From NCBI GenBank assembly GCA_041391725.1, contig JAWKNL010000023.1, positions 46,428 through 110,427 of the forward strand: 64,000 nucleotides of DNA, in the 5' to 3' direction. Shown here piece by piece: positions 18,570-28,162 of the stretch. The stretch is from JAGQVA01 sp041391725 (GTDB lineage Bacteria; Bacteroidota; Bacteroidia; J057). The notes beneath the pieces were generated by a model. The model was not told where the DNA came from, did no database searches, and worked only from the letters and a program-made list of their open reading frames with translations. Position numbers and translations under genes: made by a program. Numbering within the stretch: position 1 is the stretch's first letter; each line of letters starts with the position of its first letter.

Positions 18570-19253
18570 TTATTCAAAAAATTTTCCAAATACTTCGATA
18601 TATGGATCACGTTCCAATACAGTATAGAAAAAAAATGCACCAAGCCACCCGTGGAATACCCCCAGCACATACAGATTTTTTATTCTCAAATACACAATTG
18701 AGTAGAAAACAGCGAGAAGGCCTGTTCCGCCAATGAGGTACCAAAATGGGTAATGAACCATTGCAAATACAAGAGCGGTAATACCAACATTGCAATTTTA
18801 TGTAATTCAATCCTTCCATATCCTGTAGATTTCCTGCAACCAGCCCGATAATAAGGAATTGTTGAATGGTACCCCCATATGGGATAAAGAATCAAAAGAG
18901 GAAGGATGTGCCATGTAACCATTAATGAATTTTGCAGAAAACCAATTACCTAAAATGCTGACAGTGCAATTATCCCAAAAGGAAGCATTAAGGAAATCGT
19001 ACTGTATAGGTTATTTCCGGTAAATCCCCAATACATTAGAATTTTCTTATTCTGCTGGTATCTGAAATAGACATAAATGACCCAGAACAGGCAAACAATT
19101 GTGATATAAAAATCGCCAGTTTAGCCAGTCCATAAAAACAAATTTCCCGGTTCCGGACACAATGACGGCGATAATCTCAAACCATCTTCTTTTGTCAGAA
19201 ATTCCTTCACTAGTTGTTTCTGATTGGTCTGTGGCTTCTTTTCCTATATTCAT
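18570..19253 (-). pseudogene. CPBP intramembrane protease, multiply disrupted
   Basis: Reading the minus strand with frame changes recovers a protein of about 228 residues. It has an N-terminus MNIGKEATDQSETTSEG, membrane segments, YPIWGTIQQFLIIGLVAGN, ITALVFAMVHYPFWYLIGG and a C-terminus GVFHGWLGAFFFYTVLERDP. The two histidine motifs (MVHYPFW and FHGWLG) are those of CPBP (CAAX-protease-like) membrane enzymes. At least three frame changes are needed (near 19100, 18875 with G5 instead of G4, and 18800), plus one in-frame TAG near 18950. No single open frame covers the gene, so as written it cannot work. Confidence 0.75.
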
Positions 19254-19399
19254 TTTCTATTCTTTATCCCTTTCATATCTGACCTGAATTTCAAAAACAG
19301 CCTGGAGACCTATTTCTATTTTTTCCGGGTTAATACACTTATCAAATTCAGAAAAATTGATCTCATCATAATATCTGGTGGTTTTTTTCCTTTCTTCCT

Positions 19400-20169
19400 C
19401 TACAAATCTTTTCGATCCTGAACCATAATATCCAGGCCGGAAGATTCAAAAGCCTGGTAGCCTTTATATCGCTGACTGGGGAATACAAATTGAAATTGTT
19501 CACTGAAAATCATCGCCTGATCAGATATTTTCAGGTTGGTAGCAAGCAGGTATAGCTTCTTCTTTTTCTCAATAATGGCAATGGCTTCAGAAAACAGCCT
19601 TCATAAACACCTTCTATATCATATAGTATATAATCCAGTTTTACTGCATCGTGAATATCATTTTGAGCCGCGAGGCTTATTAGTTGTTCTACTAATGCTA
19701 AAGAATCAAACCGGACAATAACATTTTTGTTAATTTCATATCCTTCTTTTGCTGGGTTGCTGATTTTTTCAAGATCATAACCATAAATGGGATACTGGGC
19801 AACCACATCAATATAAATATCCCCGTCATTTATACCCAGGCGTTTGATATCATTCGTAAATGAATTAATTCTGTTGTTAATCAATTCATTAGATTTTAAT
19901 ATGGACTCGGCCTGTTGACTAAGACTGAAAGTGATTTTATAAGCGTCTGCTTCAAGATTCATCAGAATTCTTCCTGTAATAAGAAAAGTTGAATCTGAAA
20001 TAGAAACTAAACGCTTATATGGTACGAATGAGTTGGATTCTACATTCGATTTACTTTTGGTGTTCCAATCTCTGGTCGGATTGTCAAGTATATCGGCAGT
20101 CATCATCTGGCCTTTAACTGTCGGCGATAAAAGAAGTATGAATACCTAAATCTGGAGGATCCTTTTCAT
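19400..20169 (-). pseudogene. SIMPL-domain (DUF541) secreted protein, stop plus frameshift
   Basis: The central frame (20106 to about 19600) encodes a SIMPL-like domain (ITGRILMNLEADAYKITFS, then a helical SNELINNRINSF region and NDIHDAVKLDYIL). The true start is probably at 20169, giving MKRILQI-stop-VFILLLSPTVKGQ, a signal peptide broken by an in-frame TAG at codon 8. Near 19600 the frame changes; the other frame continues LFSEAIAIIEKKKKLYLLAT to a stop at 19400. Two lesions therefore separate this from a normal secreted protein of about 255 residues. SIMPL proteins are poorly characterised envelope proteins. Confidence 0.65.
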
Positions 20170-20525
20170 AATTATTATAATTAATATTCATATACAGTGT
20201 GACAGTGACTGGACTGCCGTGGAAGTGATTGGTACGTACAAAATATAACACCCCGGACTTTTGACATCGAGGGAAACATTAAACGTATCGGCTTCCTGAT
20301 ACAGATAATGGCTGGCATCTGCGGTACGGTTGTTTCCATTGCGGTCGTAGGTACTTGCATATAGGCGCGCATGCCCAGACGGAGATACGGAATTTTGTCC
20401 CAGTTCAAATAGGCATCGTTACCTATAGGAATAGTGGGGAGTTTTATTTCCTGAGAATACGCCGTATGGAAGCATAAGCCTAAAAATAAGACAGCGAAAT
20501 AGCAGCGAAGGTTTAGTTTTCCCAT
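20114..20525 (-). pseudogene. GH172/DUF2961 N-terminal remnant
   Basis: The piece starts with a signal peptide (MGKLNLRCYFAVLFLGLCFH) and continues NWDKIPYLRLGMRAYMQ. After one frame change at AGTACC it reads STYDRNGNNRTADASHYL and YQEADTFNVSLDVKSPG. After a second change at a short G run it reads VLYFVRTNHFHGSP. This is the first quarter of a DUF2961 (GH172-like glycosidase) protein. The rest is absent: after HGSP the frame runs into unrelated residues and stops at 20114, overlapping the SIMPL gene start. It is truncated as well as frameshifted, which argues for real decay here. Confidence 0.7.
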
Positions 20526-20621
20526 GGATGACAAGATAAGATATACACAGTCAGCTTTATGCCCTTATTTTCAAGATACACATTAGTGGGAGAACTTTGC
20601 TGCTGTAGCGAAAATTCCGGG

Positions 20622-21519
20622 TTAAAATACACTAAAGAACTTCCAGATTTCTTCGGCTATATCAAACTCCCCTTCCATTACAGGCCAATCGTGTTTGCCA
20701 TTTTCCACAGTGTACATCCATACCTGATGCCCGGTAGCAGAGTTGATATATTTTTGGGTGATGACTGGTGTATCATTTTCGGGGATCAGGGTATCGGAGT
20801 CTGCGACGAGGCTACAAATGGTTTCGGGGATATGAAATTGCAGGTTCTTCTTCCACAGAAAGATAGGGCCTGTACCCTTGTTTGTCCGCCATATCTCCCT
20901 TCCCACCAGGTAATAGATCGGCGTTTCCGTTTGTCATAAAAACAGGGATCGGGGATGATTGGGCACAGGAGTCAAAGATGCCCTTCATCATACATCCTGC
21001 AACCGGTGCAACGGCCTTGAATATATCGGATGCCTGGCAAGCCAGCATATTGCACATATCTCCGCCATTGGACATCCCTGTGGCGAAGGTGCGGGTTTTG
21101 TTGAAACGGTATTCACTTTGCAGGTGTAATGCGAGGGTGGAGAGAAAGCTGACATCATCCACCTCCATATTTTGGTGAAAGGAATAGCCCACTTGCCAGA
21201 AGGTATTTTTACTGCTGTCTGTAAGTCCCTGTGATAACAAACTGCAAAGCCATACTTATCGGCAAGGGTGTTCATACCTGTACTCTCCATCATATTGCGG
21301 GCATTGTCGGTGTAGCCGTGAAGCACAAAAACAAGTGGCGCATCTGCCTTCAGAGATTCTGAAGATAGAGGTAAAATGTTCTTTCGCGGTGATCGATGGT
21401 CATCGCGGAATGAATCAGGTTCTGATTTTCCGCAAGCGGTTTTTTGCAAGCCGTTGAGCAACAGGCTCAGATTGAGAGGAAGCCGAGGATGAGGCATTTG
21501 GGCGGAGAGGAGACTTCAT
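20622..21519 (-). pseudogene. PHB-depolymerase-type esterase lipoprotein, multiply frameshifted
   Basis: Pieces in three frames join into one esterase: a lipoprotein-like start (CLILGFLSI-stop-ACCSTACKK), MTIDHRERTFYLYL, PLVFVLHGYTDNARNMMES, then QGLTDSSKNTFWQVGYSFH, FATGMSNGGDMCNMLACQ with the GxSxGG nucleophile elbow, and finally YTVENGKHDWPVMEGEFDIA with the catalytic histidine region. Breaks lie near 21500, 21340, 21245 and 20890, plus an in-frame TGA near the lipobox. Family members cleave short polyhydroxyalkanoates or feruloyl/acetyl esters outside the cell. All catalytic segments survive, so the decay looks recent. Confidence 0.75.
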
Positions 21520-21611
21520 GGAGTATGGTTTTTTTCAAAAATAGTTTTTAAAATTTTCCTCCCTACTCCAAAAATCTATATTTTCCCTTTTTTCATCCCT
21601 TATCCTGTATC

Positions 21612-23051
21612 ATGCGGTTACTTTTCCTTTCGATTCTGCTGGCCGTGATTCTGCCCATTTCTGCTTATTCTCAGGGGAAAAATGGCATGCCCAATATCCT
21701 CTGGCTGATCGGTGAAGATATTGGTCCGGAACTGGGTTGTTACGGACATCCGGAAGTCTTTACCCCCAATCTCGATCGTCTGGCGGCTTCCGGGGTGAGA
21801 TACCTTCACGCTTTTTCCACCGCGCCGGTTTGCTCGCCCAGTCGCTCGGCTTTTATGACAGGCATGTACCAGACCAGCATTGGCGCGCACAACCACCGCT
21901 CACACCGCGATGACGGATACCGCCTTCCAGAAGGAGTGAAAGTGATTACCGACCGCCTGCGCGAGGCGCAGTATTTTACTGCCAATATCCGCGATATCTC
22001 CGGCGACCCGTCAGAAAAATTTTTTCGGGGAACAGGCAAAACCGACTGGAATTTCTCCTACCCCGGCAAACCTTTTGATTCTGATAAATGGGTTGATCTC
22101 AAGGGCAACCAGCCGTTTTACGCGCAGATCAATTTCTCAGAGACCCACCGCGGACGGGACTGGGATGAGGCACATTTGCATATCGATCACCCCGCCGATC
22201 CTGAAAAAGTAGTCTATCCGCCCTATTACCCCGACCACCCCGAAGCGAGAAAAGACTGGGCACAATACCTCAATGCCGTCATGGCGCTGGACAAAAAAAT
22301 CGGTTATGTGCTGAAAAAGCTGGAAGAAGACGGGCTGGCAGGCAACACCGTCGTGGTGTTTATGGGCGACCACGGGCGTGCCATGGTCAGGGGCAAACAA
22401 TGGCCTTACGAAAGCGGGCTTTCCATTCCGCTTCTGATTTACTGGCCCGACAACCGCAACTTCCCCGTTCCGAAAGGGTTTTCTCCGGGGACAGTCAACC
22501 ATCAACTGATTCAGACCATCGACATTTCTGCCACTACACTGGATATTGCAGGCATTACCCCTCCGCTGACGATGCAGGGAAGAGTGATTTTCGGCCCCAA
22601 TGCTGCTCCACCCCGGCAGTTTGCCTTTGGGGGGCGCGACAGGGGCGATGAGACAGTGGACAGAATCAGGACGGTACGCGACAGCCGTTTCCGGTATATC
22701 CGTAACTATTATCCGGAACGCCCATTTCTCCAACTCAACCGATACAAGGAAAATACCTATCCGATGCTCCCGCTCATGCGCAGATTGCATGCAGAAGGAA
22801 CGCTTACTCCGGTTCAGGAATACTTGTTTAACCTCACCCGGCCGGCAGAGGAATTGTACGATCTGGAAACCGACCCCTATGAAATCCGCAACCTTGCCGG
22901 CGATCTCCTTTACAGAGACAAGCTGGAAGAATTACGCGGCGCGCTCACCGCATGGATCGCGGAGACCAATGATCAGGGGCAGTATCCCGAACCGCCGGAG
23001 ATTCCCGCTTACTGGGAATCGCAGATGAGAAAAAACTATGAGAAAAAATAG
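21612..23051 (+). CDS. Secreted sulfatase (Cys-type, SGSH/heparan-like group)
   Basis: A 479-residue sulfatase with signal peptide MRLLFLSILLAVILPISAYSQ. The metal-binding strand is PNILWLIGEDIGPELGCYG. The formylglycine signature is CSPSRSAFMTG with Cys74. GDHGRAMVRGKQWPYESG gives the later metal and lysine ligands, and ELYDLETDPYEIRNLA closes the protein. The IGEDIGPELGCYG type of start is common in N-sulfoglucosamine sulfohydrolase-like enzymes, so a sulfated amino-sugar glycan is a reasonable guess. It is transcribed alone between the decayed cluster and the SH3 lipoprotein. No formylglycine-generating enzyme lies in the window. Confidence 0.9.
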   Translation: MRLLFLSILLAVILPISAYSQGKNGMPNILWLIGEDIGPELGCYGHPEVFTPNLDRLAASGVRYLHAFSTAPVCSPSRSAFMTGMYQTSIGAHNHRSHRDDGYRLPEGVKVITDRLREAQYFTANIRDISGDPSEKFFRGTGKTDWNFSYPGKPFDSDKWVDLKGNQPFYAQINFSETHRGRDWDEAHLHIDHPADPEKVVYPPYYPDHPEARKDWAQYLNAVMALDKKIGYVLKKLEEDGLAGNTVVVFMGDHGRAMVRGKQWPYESGLSIPLLIYWPDNRNFPVPKGFSPGTVNHQLIQTIDISATTLDIAGITPPLTMQGRVIFGPNAAPPRQFAFGGRDRGDETVDRIRTVRDSRFRYIRNYYPERPFLQLNRYKENTYPMLPLMRRLHAEGTLTPVQEYLFNLTRPAEELYDLETDPYEIRNLAGDLLYRDKLEELRGALTAWIAETNDQGQYPEPPEIPAYWESQMRKNYEKK

Positions 23052-23057
23052 AAAATT

Positions 23058-24272
23058 TCAGACTTCCATTTCCCAAAGGTGATCCACATAAGCGCGGGCC
23101 TCCGAATTATACAGCCCGCCTGCTTTCTGTATTATCTGCTGCAAATTGCGGATATGGCCTGCCAATTGGGTTTCCGGGTATTTTTGGAGTATATATTCCC
23201 AGACTTTCTCAAAGTCTTCTGAAACTTTTTCTGTTTCGTAATCGGCAACCGGGGTATTATCGACTCCGCTCAACAGCGTCAGCGACATCCAGTGGCCGTG
23301 TTCGCGGGTATATGATCCCAACAAAAAGTGCGGATTTGCTGAATTAAATTTTTCCCAGGCAACTGAGCGGTTTGCATATTCTTCGAGGGGAATAATAATG
23401 CCTGCATCATCCATAGCGGGTTGTTGAAATTCGGCCAGATCCAACTGAATGTATTCTTTCATGGCAGGGGAAACCATATTCCTGAAAAAATCGGAGAGCG
23501 CTTTCTGATCCACGACCGGGAAGATCGAACCTTCTGTAGTCGCGAGGGTAAATCCGTTTTGGGAAAGTGAAGTGGTAATGGGGTTTTGGCTCATATCGTA
23601 TTTCCCCAGATAAATCGCTTCATAATCAGTTTCTTTCCACTCTATCTGATCCACCAGACTGTAAAACATTCCTTCGACCTCCATCTGCCGCATAAAACTG
23701 CTAAAAAGAATATAAGCTGCATCACTTACTGCGGGCGACTCTTTGGGAAAGTTTTTGCGGACAAATTCCCACGCCTTTGCCCCGGAAGTGAGTTCTGACG
23801 GAGGCAGTGAAAGCAAAAATTTACTCAGTTCGGTGATTTTTGCCATATCAGGTGAACCTGCTGCGGGGCCGGCATACACTGGCTGCAAACCACCGCCAAA
23901 CATAAACCCGGTTTGGGGTTCGGGGTCGGAGGTAACAACCTTGTAATAGGGTTCGCGGTAATACATGCCTCTTAGCTCAATGGTATCGCGAAAGCTGCTT
24001 ACTTCTCCTGTGCCGGTAACAAAACTTCCTTCCGGGACAGCGGTGATGGTCTCCGCGGTCTGACCGGCTTCTTTTCGCAGGCGCAGCTTATCCACCCGTA
24101 CATAAAATATCGTCATTTCCGGCTCATGGGCAGCAAACGAAGGTTCTGACGCTTCAGAAGACAGATTCGTTTCCTCCCCGGAATTTTCTTCATTTTTCTC
24201 ATCATTCCTGCAGGAAATCAATAGGGAGGTAAGGAGAGCGAAAGTGATAAGAAGAGCGGCTGTTTTTTTCAT
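23058..24272 (-). CDS. SH3-like lipoprotein, unknown role
   Basis: A 404-residue lipoprotein starting MKKTAALLITFALLTSLL with a lipobox ending at Cys21 and an acidic Ser/Glu-rich linker. Residues of about 55-125 (FYVRVDKLRLRKEAGQTAE and so on) look like a bacterial SH3 domain, which in envelope proteins often binds peptidoglycan or peptides. The remaining 270 residues do not resemble a family I know and seem mostly helical with a mixed region near LLGSYTREHGHWMSLTLL. The ATG at 24272 is preferred over 24305 because it starts the signal peptide. It lies 57 bp downstream of the sensor kinase gene on the same strand. Confidence 0.65.
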   Translation of the reverse strand: MKKTAALLITFALLTSLLISCRNDEKNEENSGEETNLSSEASEPSFAAHEPEMTIFYVRVDKLRLRKEAGQTAETITAVPEGSFVTGTGEVSSFRDTIELRGMYYREPYYKVVTSDPEPQTGFMFGGGLQPVYAGPAAGSPDMAKITELSKFLLSLPPSELTSGAKAWEFVRKNFPKESPAVSDAAYILFSSFMRQMEVEGMFYSLVDQIEWKETDYEAIYLGKYDMSQNPITTSLSQNGFTLATTEGSIFPVVDQKALSDFFRNMVSPAMKEYIQLDLAEFQQPAMDDAGIIIPLEEYANRSVAWEKFNSANPHFLLGSYTREHGHWMSLTLLSGVDNTPVADYETEKVSEDFEKVWEYILQKYPETQLAGHIRNLQQIIQKAGGLYNSEARAYVDHLWEMEV

Positions 24273-24329
24273 AAAGGGATTTTGTGCCAATTTAATACTT
24301 TCCACAAAACAGTAAAACGGTTATCGCTG

Positions 24330-27300
24330 TCAGTCGCGAATCCTGGTCATATCGGCTCTCAATACAACAGATGTGCCATTGCCGGGTACTGACCGGATTT
24401 CTATTTTCGCATTCATGCTTTCAGCCCGCCTTTGCATATTGGCGAGGCCGTTTCCGGGATAATTGCCAAAGACAAACCCCCGGCCATTGTCTGAGACTGA
24501 AAGGATCAGATGCCGGGAGTTCATTTTCAGCGAAATGCTGACACGACTGGCGGCGGCGTGTTTGGCGATATTGTGGAGGATTTCTTTATAGATCAGCATA
24601 AAGTTTTTTCGGGCTTGCATAGACAGGCGGAGGGATTCGAGTTCGGGCGAAAAGTAGTATTCAACAGTCCTTCCTTCTACAGCCAGAAGATCATTGCTGA
24701 CTTGTTTCATTTTGGCTGCAATATTTTCCCCCTGATCGTGTTTGGGGTGAATGGCCCAGATAATGTCGGCCATATTCTGAATTGTCTGGCGGGAAATGCT
24801 CCGGATGTTTTCCAGCACAAGTCGTGACTTTTCATTGTCTTCTTCCAGAAAGCGGGTAGCCAGTTCGCTTCCCATGGCGATACTCCCCAGGGCTGAGCCA
24901 ACCTCATCGTGGAGGTCGCCTGCAATATCCATTCGTATAGCCTGACGTTTCTGGTGCTGGCTCAGCCGGCACTGGTAAAAAGCGATAACGCTGCCAGTAA
25001 ACAGGAGCACCATACTCAGAATAAACTGCCATGATAGCCAGAAGGGAGGACGTACGTTTAACTTTAGCAGGGTGGTTTCATGAAAAACTTCACCGTTTTT
25101 GGCGACTACCCGCACATCCAGATTGTGGGCTCCCGGGCGCAGACCTGACATAAAAACTACGCCGTCAGGAGAGAGTGTCTGCCATACCTGATCTTTTCTG
25201 CCGAGGCGGTATGCGAGATCATAGGCAGCAGCATGGTGAAGGTGAAGCGCGCTGATATGTGCTGCAAAATAATCGCGATACCCCAGGATATAATTTTCTT
25301 CCGGATTTACGGGCATACCGTTTACAGAAAAACCGGCGAGATAGGGAACCGGAGGTTCGGGATTTTTTTGCATATCCTCCGGATTTACCCGGCGCCAGTA
25401 GTTTTGACCAGCCAGAAGCACCGATTGGGAATCTGCCCAAAGCCCGGCCATCCAAATGGATTCCGATTCGTGCAGATGATTGCCCGAGATATGCGAAAAA
25501 GCCTGCAAATCTTTGTCAAACACCCCGGTTCCGGCATTGGAGGAAACCAGTATTTTTCTTTTACTGACAGGCACAATCGAATGGATCACATTCCCTCTTG
25601 ACATGGGGAAACGGTAACGTCGGGTTTCATCGCCATTAATGGCATTTAACCCATTTCTTGTGGCAACCCACAGTGTATTTTCCTCATCCGTCGCCAGGTC
25701 AAGGATATCATCAGAAGAAAGGGAGTTGGGGTTATCGGGCAAATGAAACCAGGGAACAAACTTCCCGCCCGGTTTCTGATGATCAAATTCCCAATAGTAC
25801 AACCCGCGTGAAGTGCCTACCCAGTAGTTGCCTTCCTGAGTTTTGACGATTTTTCGGACAAGGCTGTTGTGATTACAGGTCTGACATTGCGGGTAGTCTA
25901 TCAGGACAGCAATTTTTCTGCTGTGGAGGTCAATAACTACGACCCCGTAGCCCAATACTCCGGCCACGATTACCGGCTGGCCGGCAATCGTGTCTTCAAA
26001 TATGCCTCTGATTTGCAGAAAATCAAAAACGCCCAAGGCAATTCCATTCTGACTCATGGGCGGGAAACTGCGTATTGCATAGGTTTGGGAATCTAAAAAA
26101 AACAATCCGTTTTCGGTTCCCAGCACCCACCCAAAGGAAGGGGTATGCGTCAGACTGGTAACTTGAAGCGTGAGTCCGTGGTAATAAAAGGGGAAAAGCT
26201 GAAATTCTCCGGTTGAATTTTGTTCATAAATACCTCTGGAAGAGAAAATACAGGGATTACCCCGCGGAGATTTTCCCATTCCAAAGATAATTTTATTTCC
26301 TTCCGTAGGCAGTAAAAGCCCTGTGGTTGTGTTTTCATTTCCGGGCCAGAAATTAATGAGTCCTGTATTGGTTCCTATCCATATACTGCTGTCTTTGTCG
26401 TAAATCATAGCCATAACCCGCTCCGGATTAATTGGCTGGCCATTTTTCTGGAACAGCGATAGTTTGCTGATCTGCCCCGATCCGGTCGTTATTTCAAACA
26501 AACCCTGGCTATGGCCACCTGCAAGTAACTTCCCTCCGGGTTGCATCAGGAGCGTTTCTACTTCGTCAGGTAAAGGGATTTTGGTTACGGAATGGCCGTT
26601 GTCCTTTTCCCAGCGGGTAATTCCGTGTTGCCAGCCGCCGGCATAAGCATGCTCCTGATCCCAGGCTAAACACACGTAGGTCTGTTCTGCTGCAATATAA
26701 TCGGGCTGAAGAATTTCTTTCAGGGGCTGTCCGGTAACCGTATGAATGGTTTCAATTCTCCGGTTGTTGAGAAAAGAGATAAGCAATTTTTCGGGTTCGA
26801 TATACCTTGCCAGATGAAGCCATCCCTGCAAAGGTTGATGACTAGCCACAGCATTGGAAGGGTGAAAAGGGAAAGTTCCTCTCCAGGAGCGTATTTCAAA
26901 TGTTTTTTTATGAACAAAAATGGCAGGTGCCTGCTCCCCGCTTACGAGAATATATTCTTCATTAAAATCCACCACACACCTCAGGCGGTTGACAGGAAGT
27001 GAGGTTGTATCATTGGGGCGGAAATGGAAAATATGTGTTCGTTTCCCTTCTGGCATAGACGGATCCAGGCGGGTGAGCCCACCGTCGAGCGTAGCTATCC
27101 AGAGAATATTATCCCGGTCTTCTGTCAGGGCTGTGATATAATTACCCGAAATCATATCTGCGCCCTCAGTTGAAAAATAGTTGCGAAACATCCGTCCGTC
27201 AAAACAACTCAATCCGTTTTCAGTTCCCACCCACAAAAACCCACGGCTGTCCTGCATCAGGCATCGAACTCTTACATCGGGAAGCCCGTCTTCGACTAGA

Positions 27301-27416
27301 TATCTTACTGCGGGCAGGGTAAGGGCTTGTCCCCAAAGAAAACCATTTATCCCAAGAGTTACCCAAAGCAGGCAACATACGATCAGGATTTTCTGCGGGT
27401 TTTCTTTAGGATTCAT
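24330..27416 (-). CDS. Two-component sensor kinase with beta-propeller sensor (HisKA_3)
   Basis: A 1028-residue protein. After a signal segment, residues of about 35-720 form the seven-bladed propeller repeats typical of hybrid-type sensors (DSRGFLWVGTENGLSCFDG, DKDSSIWIGTNTGLINFWPG, EENTLWVATRNGLNAING). A Y_Y_Y-like domain follows to about 795, then a membrane helix (WQFILSMVLLFTGSVIAFY). The HisKA_3 box is IAGDLHDEVGSALGSI with His836, and the HATPase part has NIAKHA, SDNGRGF and NGLANMQRRA. Members phosphorylate LuxR/NarL-type regulators, but no response regulator lies beside it, so it is an orphan here. A perfect inverted repeat covers its translation start. Confidence 0.88.
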   Translation of the reverse strand: MNPKENPQKILIVCCLLWVTLGINGFLWGQALTLPAVRYLVEDGLPDVRVRCLMQDSRGFLWVGTENGLSCFDGRMFRNYFSTEGADMISGNYITALTEDRDNILWIATLDGGLTRLDPSMPEGKRTHIFHFRPNDTTSLPVNRLRCVVDFNEEYILVSGEQAPAIFVHKKTFEIRSWRGTFPFHPSNAVASHQPLQGWLHLARYIEPEKLLISFLNNRRIETIHTVTGQPLKEILQPDYIAAEQTYVCLAWDQEHAYAGGWQHGITRWEKDNGHSVTKIPLPDEVETLLMQPGGKLLAGGHSQGLFEITTGSGQISKLSLFQKNGQPINPERVMAMIYDKDSSIWIGTNTGLINFWPGNENTTTGLLLPTEGNKIIFGMGKSPRGNPCIFSSRGIYEQNSTGEFQLFPFYYHGLTLQVTSLTHTPSFGWVLGTENGLFFLDSQTYAIRSFPPMSQNGIALGVFDFLQIRGIFEDTIAGQPVIVAGVLGYGVVVIDLHSRKIAVLIDYPQCQTCNHNSLVRKIVKTQEGNYWVGTSRGLYYWEFDHQKPGGKFVPWFHLPDNPNSLSSDDILDLATDEENTLWVATRNGLNAINGDETRRYRFPMSRGNVIHSIVPVSKRKILVSSNAGTGVFDKDLQAFSHISGNHLHESESIWMAGLWADSQSVLLAGQNYWRRVNPEDMQKNPEPPVPYLAGFSVNGMPVNPEENYILGYRDYFAAHISALHLHHAAAYDLAYRLGRKDQVWQTLSPDGVVFMSGLRPGAHNLDVRVVAKNGEVFHETTLLKLNVRPPFWLSWQFILSMVLLFTGSVIAFYQCRLSQHQKRQAIRMDIAGDLHDEVGSALGSIAMGSELATRFLEEDNEKSRLVLENIRSISRQTIQNMADIIWAIHPKHDQGENIAAKMKQVSNDLLAVEGRTVEYYFSPELESLRLSMQARKNFMLIYKEILHNIAKHAAASRVSISLKMNSRHLILSVSDNGRGFVFGNYPGNGLANMQRRAESMNAKIEIRSVPGNGTSVVLRADMTRIRD

Positions 27417-27446
27417 TTTTACACCGGCTCAGTACCTGTGTAAAAA
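27416..27446. promoter_or_regulatory. Inverted repeat TTTTTACAC-N13-GTGTAAAAA at sensor-kinase start
   Basis: Perfect 9-bp arms at 27416-27424 and 27438-27446 flank a 13-bp spacer immediately before the kinase ATG (27416). The element could be an operator or, on RNA, a hairpin that would cover the start codon region. Confidence 0.45.
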
Positions 27447-27637
27447 TACGGATTGTATCGGTGCTTGTCATCGAAAATTGCCGGGCTTTTGTTTTTACCT
27501 GGCACCATGATAAAAATACAGAACGGAGTTTCCCCTGGATGAAACGAAGAAACCAGAGAAGCGCACAATCGCATGATGTTTCCAACTTCTGAAGTTCTGC
27601 CTTATCTTTACGGCAAAAGGAAAATTTGCTCCTGCTT

Positions 27638-28162
27638 ATGCAACCCAATCTTTTTGAAAATACACCAGTCGAAGTGGAAAATCTGCCTCAGGTGTCAACC
27701 TTAACCGGGCAGCCGCTCAGTCCGACTTATCTGAAAATCGAATACGCCGGAAGCCTGATTTTCATGATTTTCCTGCTCATCCCGGCTTTTATCCTGCCTT
27801 TTACCGATGCACCTTCTGTTATAACGGGCATCTGGCTGGGTGTCTGGGTTTTGCTTCTTTTGACGCAGTTGCTCATTATTCCCCGGGCTTTCAGGAAAAA
27901 GTCGTACAGCATTCGCGAAAAGGACATTACTTACAGAAGTGGGTTAATATGGCAACAGGTAGTCAGCATTCCCTTTCAGCGAATCCAGCACTGTGAAGTA
28001 AACCGCGGGCCGCTGGATCAGTTTTTCGGGCTGGCCAGCCTGAAGGTTTATACCGCAGGCGGCGGAAGTACTGATCTGGAAATACCGGGTCTCGAACCTG
28101 AAAGAGCAAATCAGATCAAGGATTTCATTCTAAACCAGATGATCAATGACCGCGATGAATGA
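27638..28162 (+). CDS. Bacterial PH-domain membrane protein (YdbS-like)
   Basis: A 174-residue protein with two adjacent membrane helices (about residues 38-80), then a bacterial pleckstrin-homology-like domain (YSIREKDITYRSGLIWQ, VSIPFQRIQHCEVNRGPLDQ, LKVYTAGGG). I chose the ATG at 27638 rather than a TTG four codons earlier. It overlaps the next gene by 17 bp. This YdbS-YdbT arrangement is frequent; Bacillus relatives contribute to resistance to bacteriocins. Function in Bacteroidota is undefined. Confidence 0.8.
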   Translation: MQPNLFENTPVEVENLPQVSTLTGQPLSPTYLKIEYAGSLIFMIFLLIPAFILPFTDAPSVITGIWLGVWVLLLLTQLLIIPRAFRKKSYSIREKDITYRSGLIWQQVVSIPFQRIQHCEVNRGPLDQFFGLASLKVYTAGGGSTDLEIPGLEPERANQIKDFILNQMINDRDE

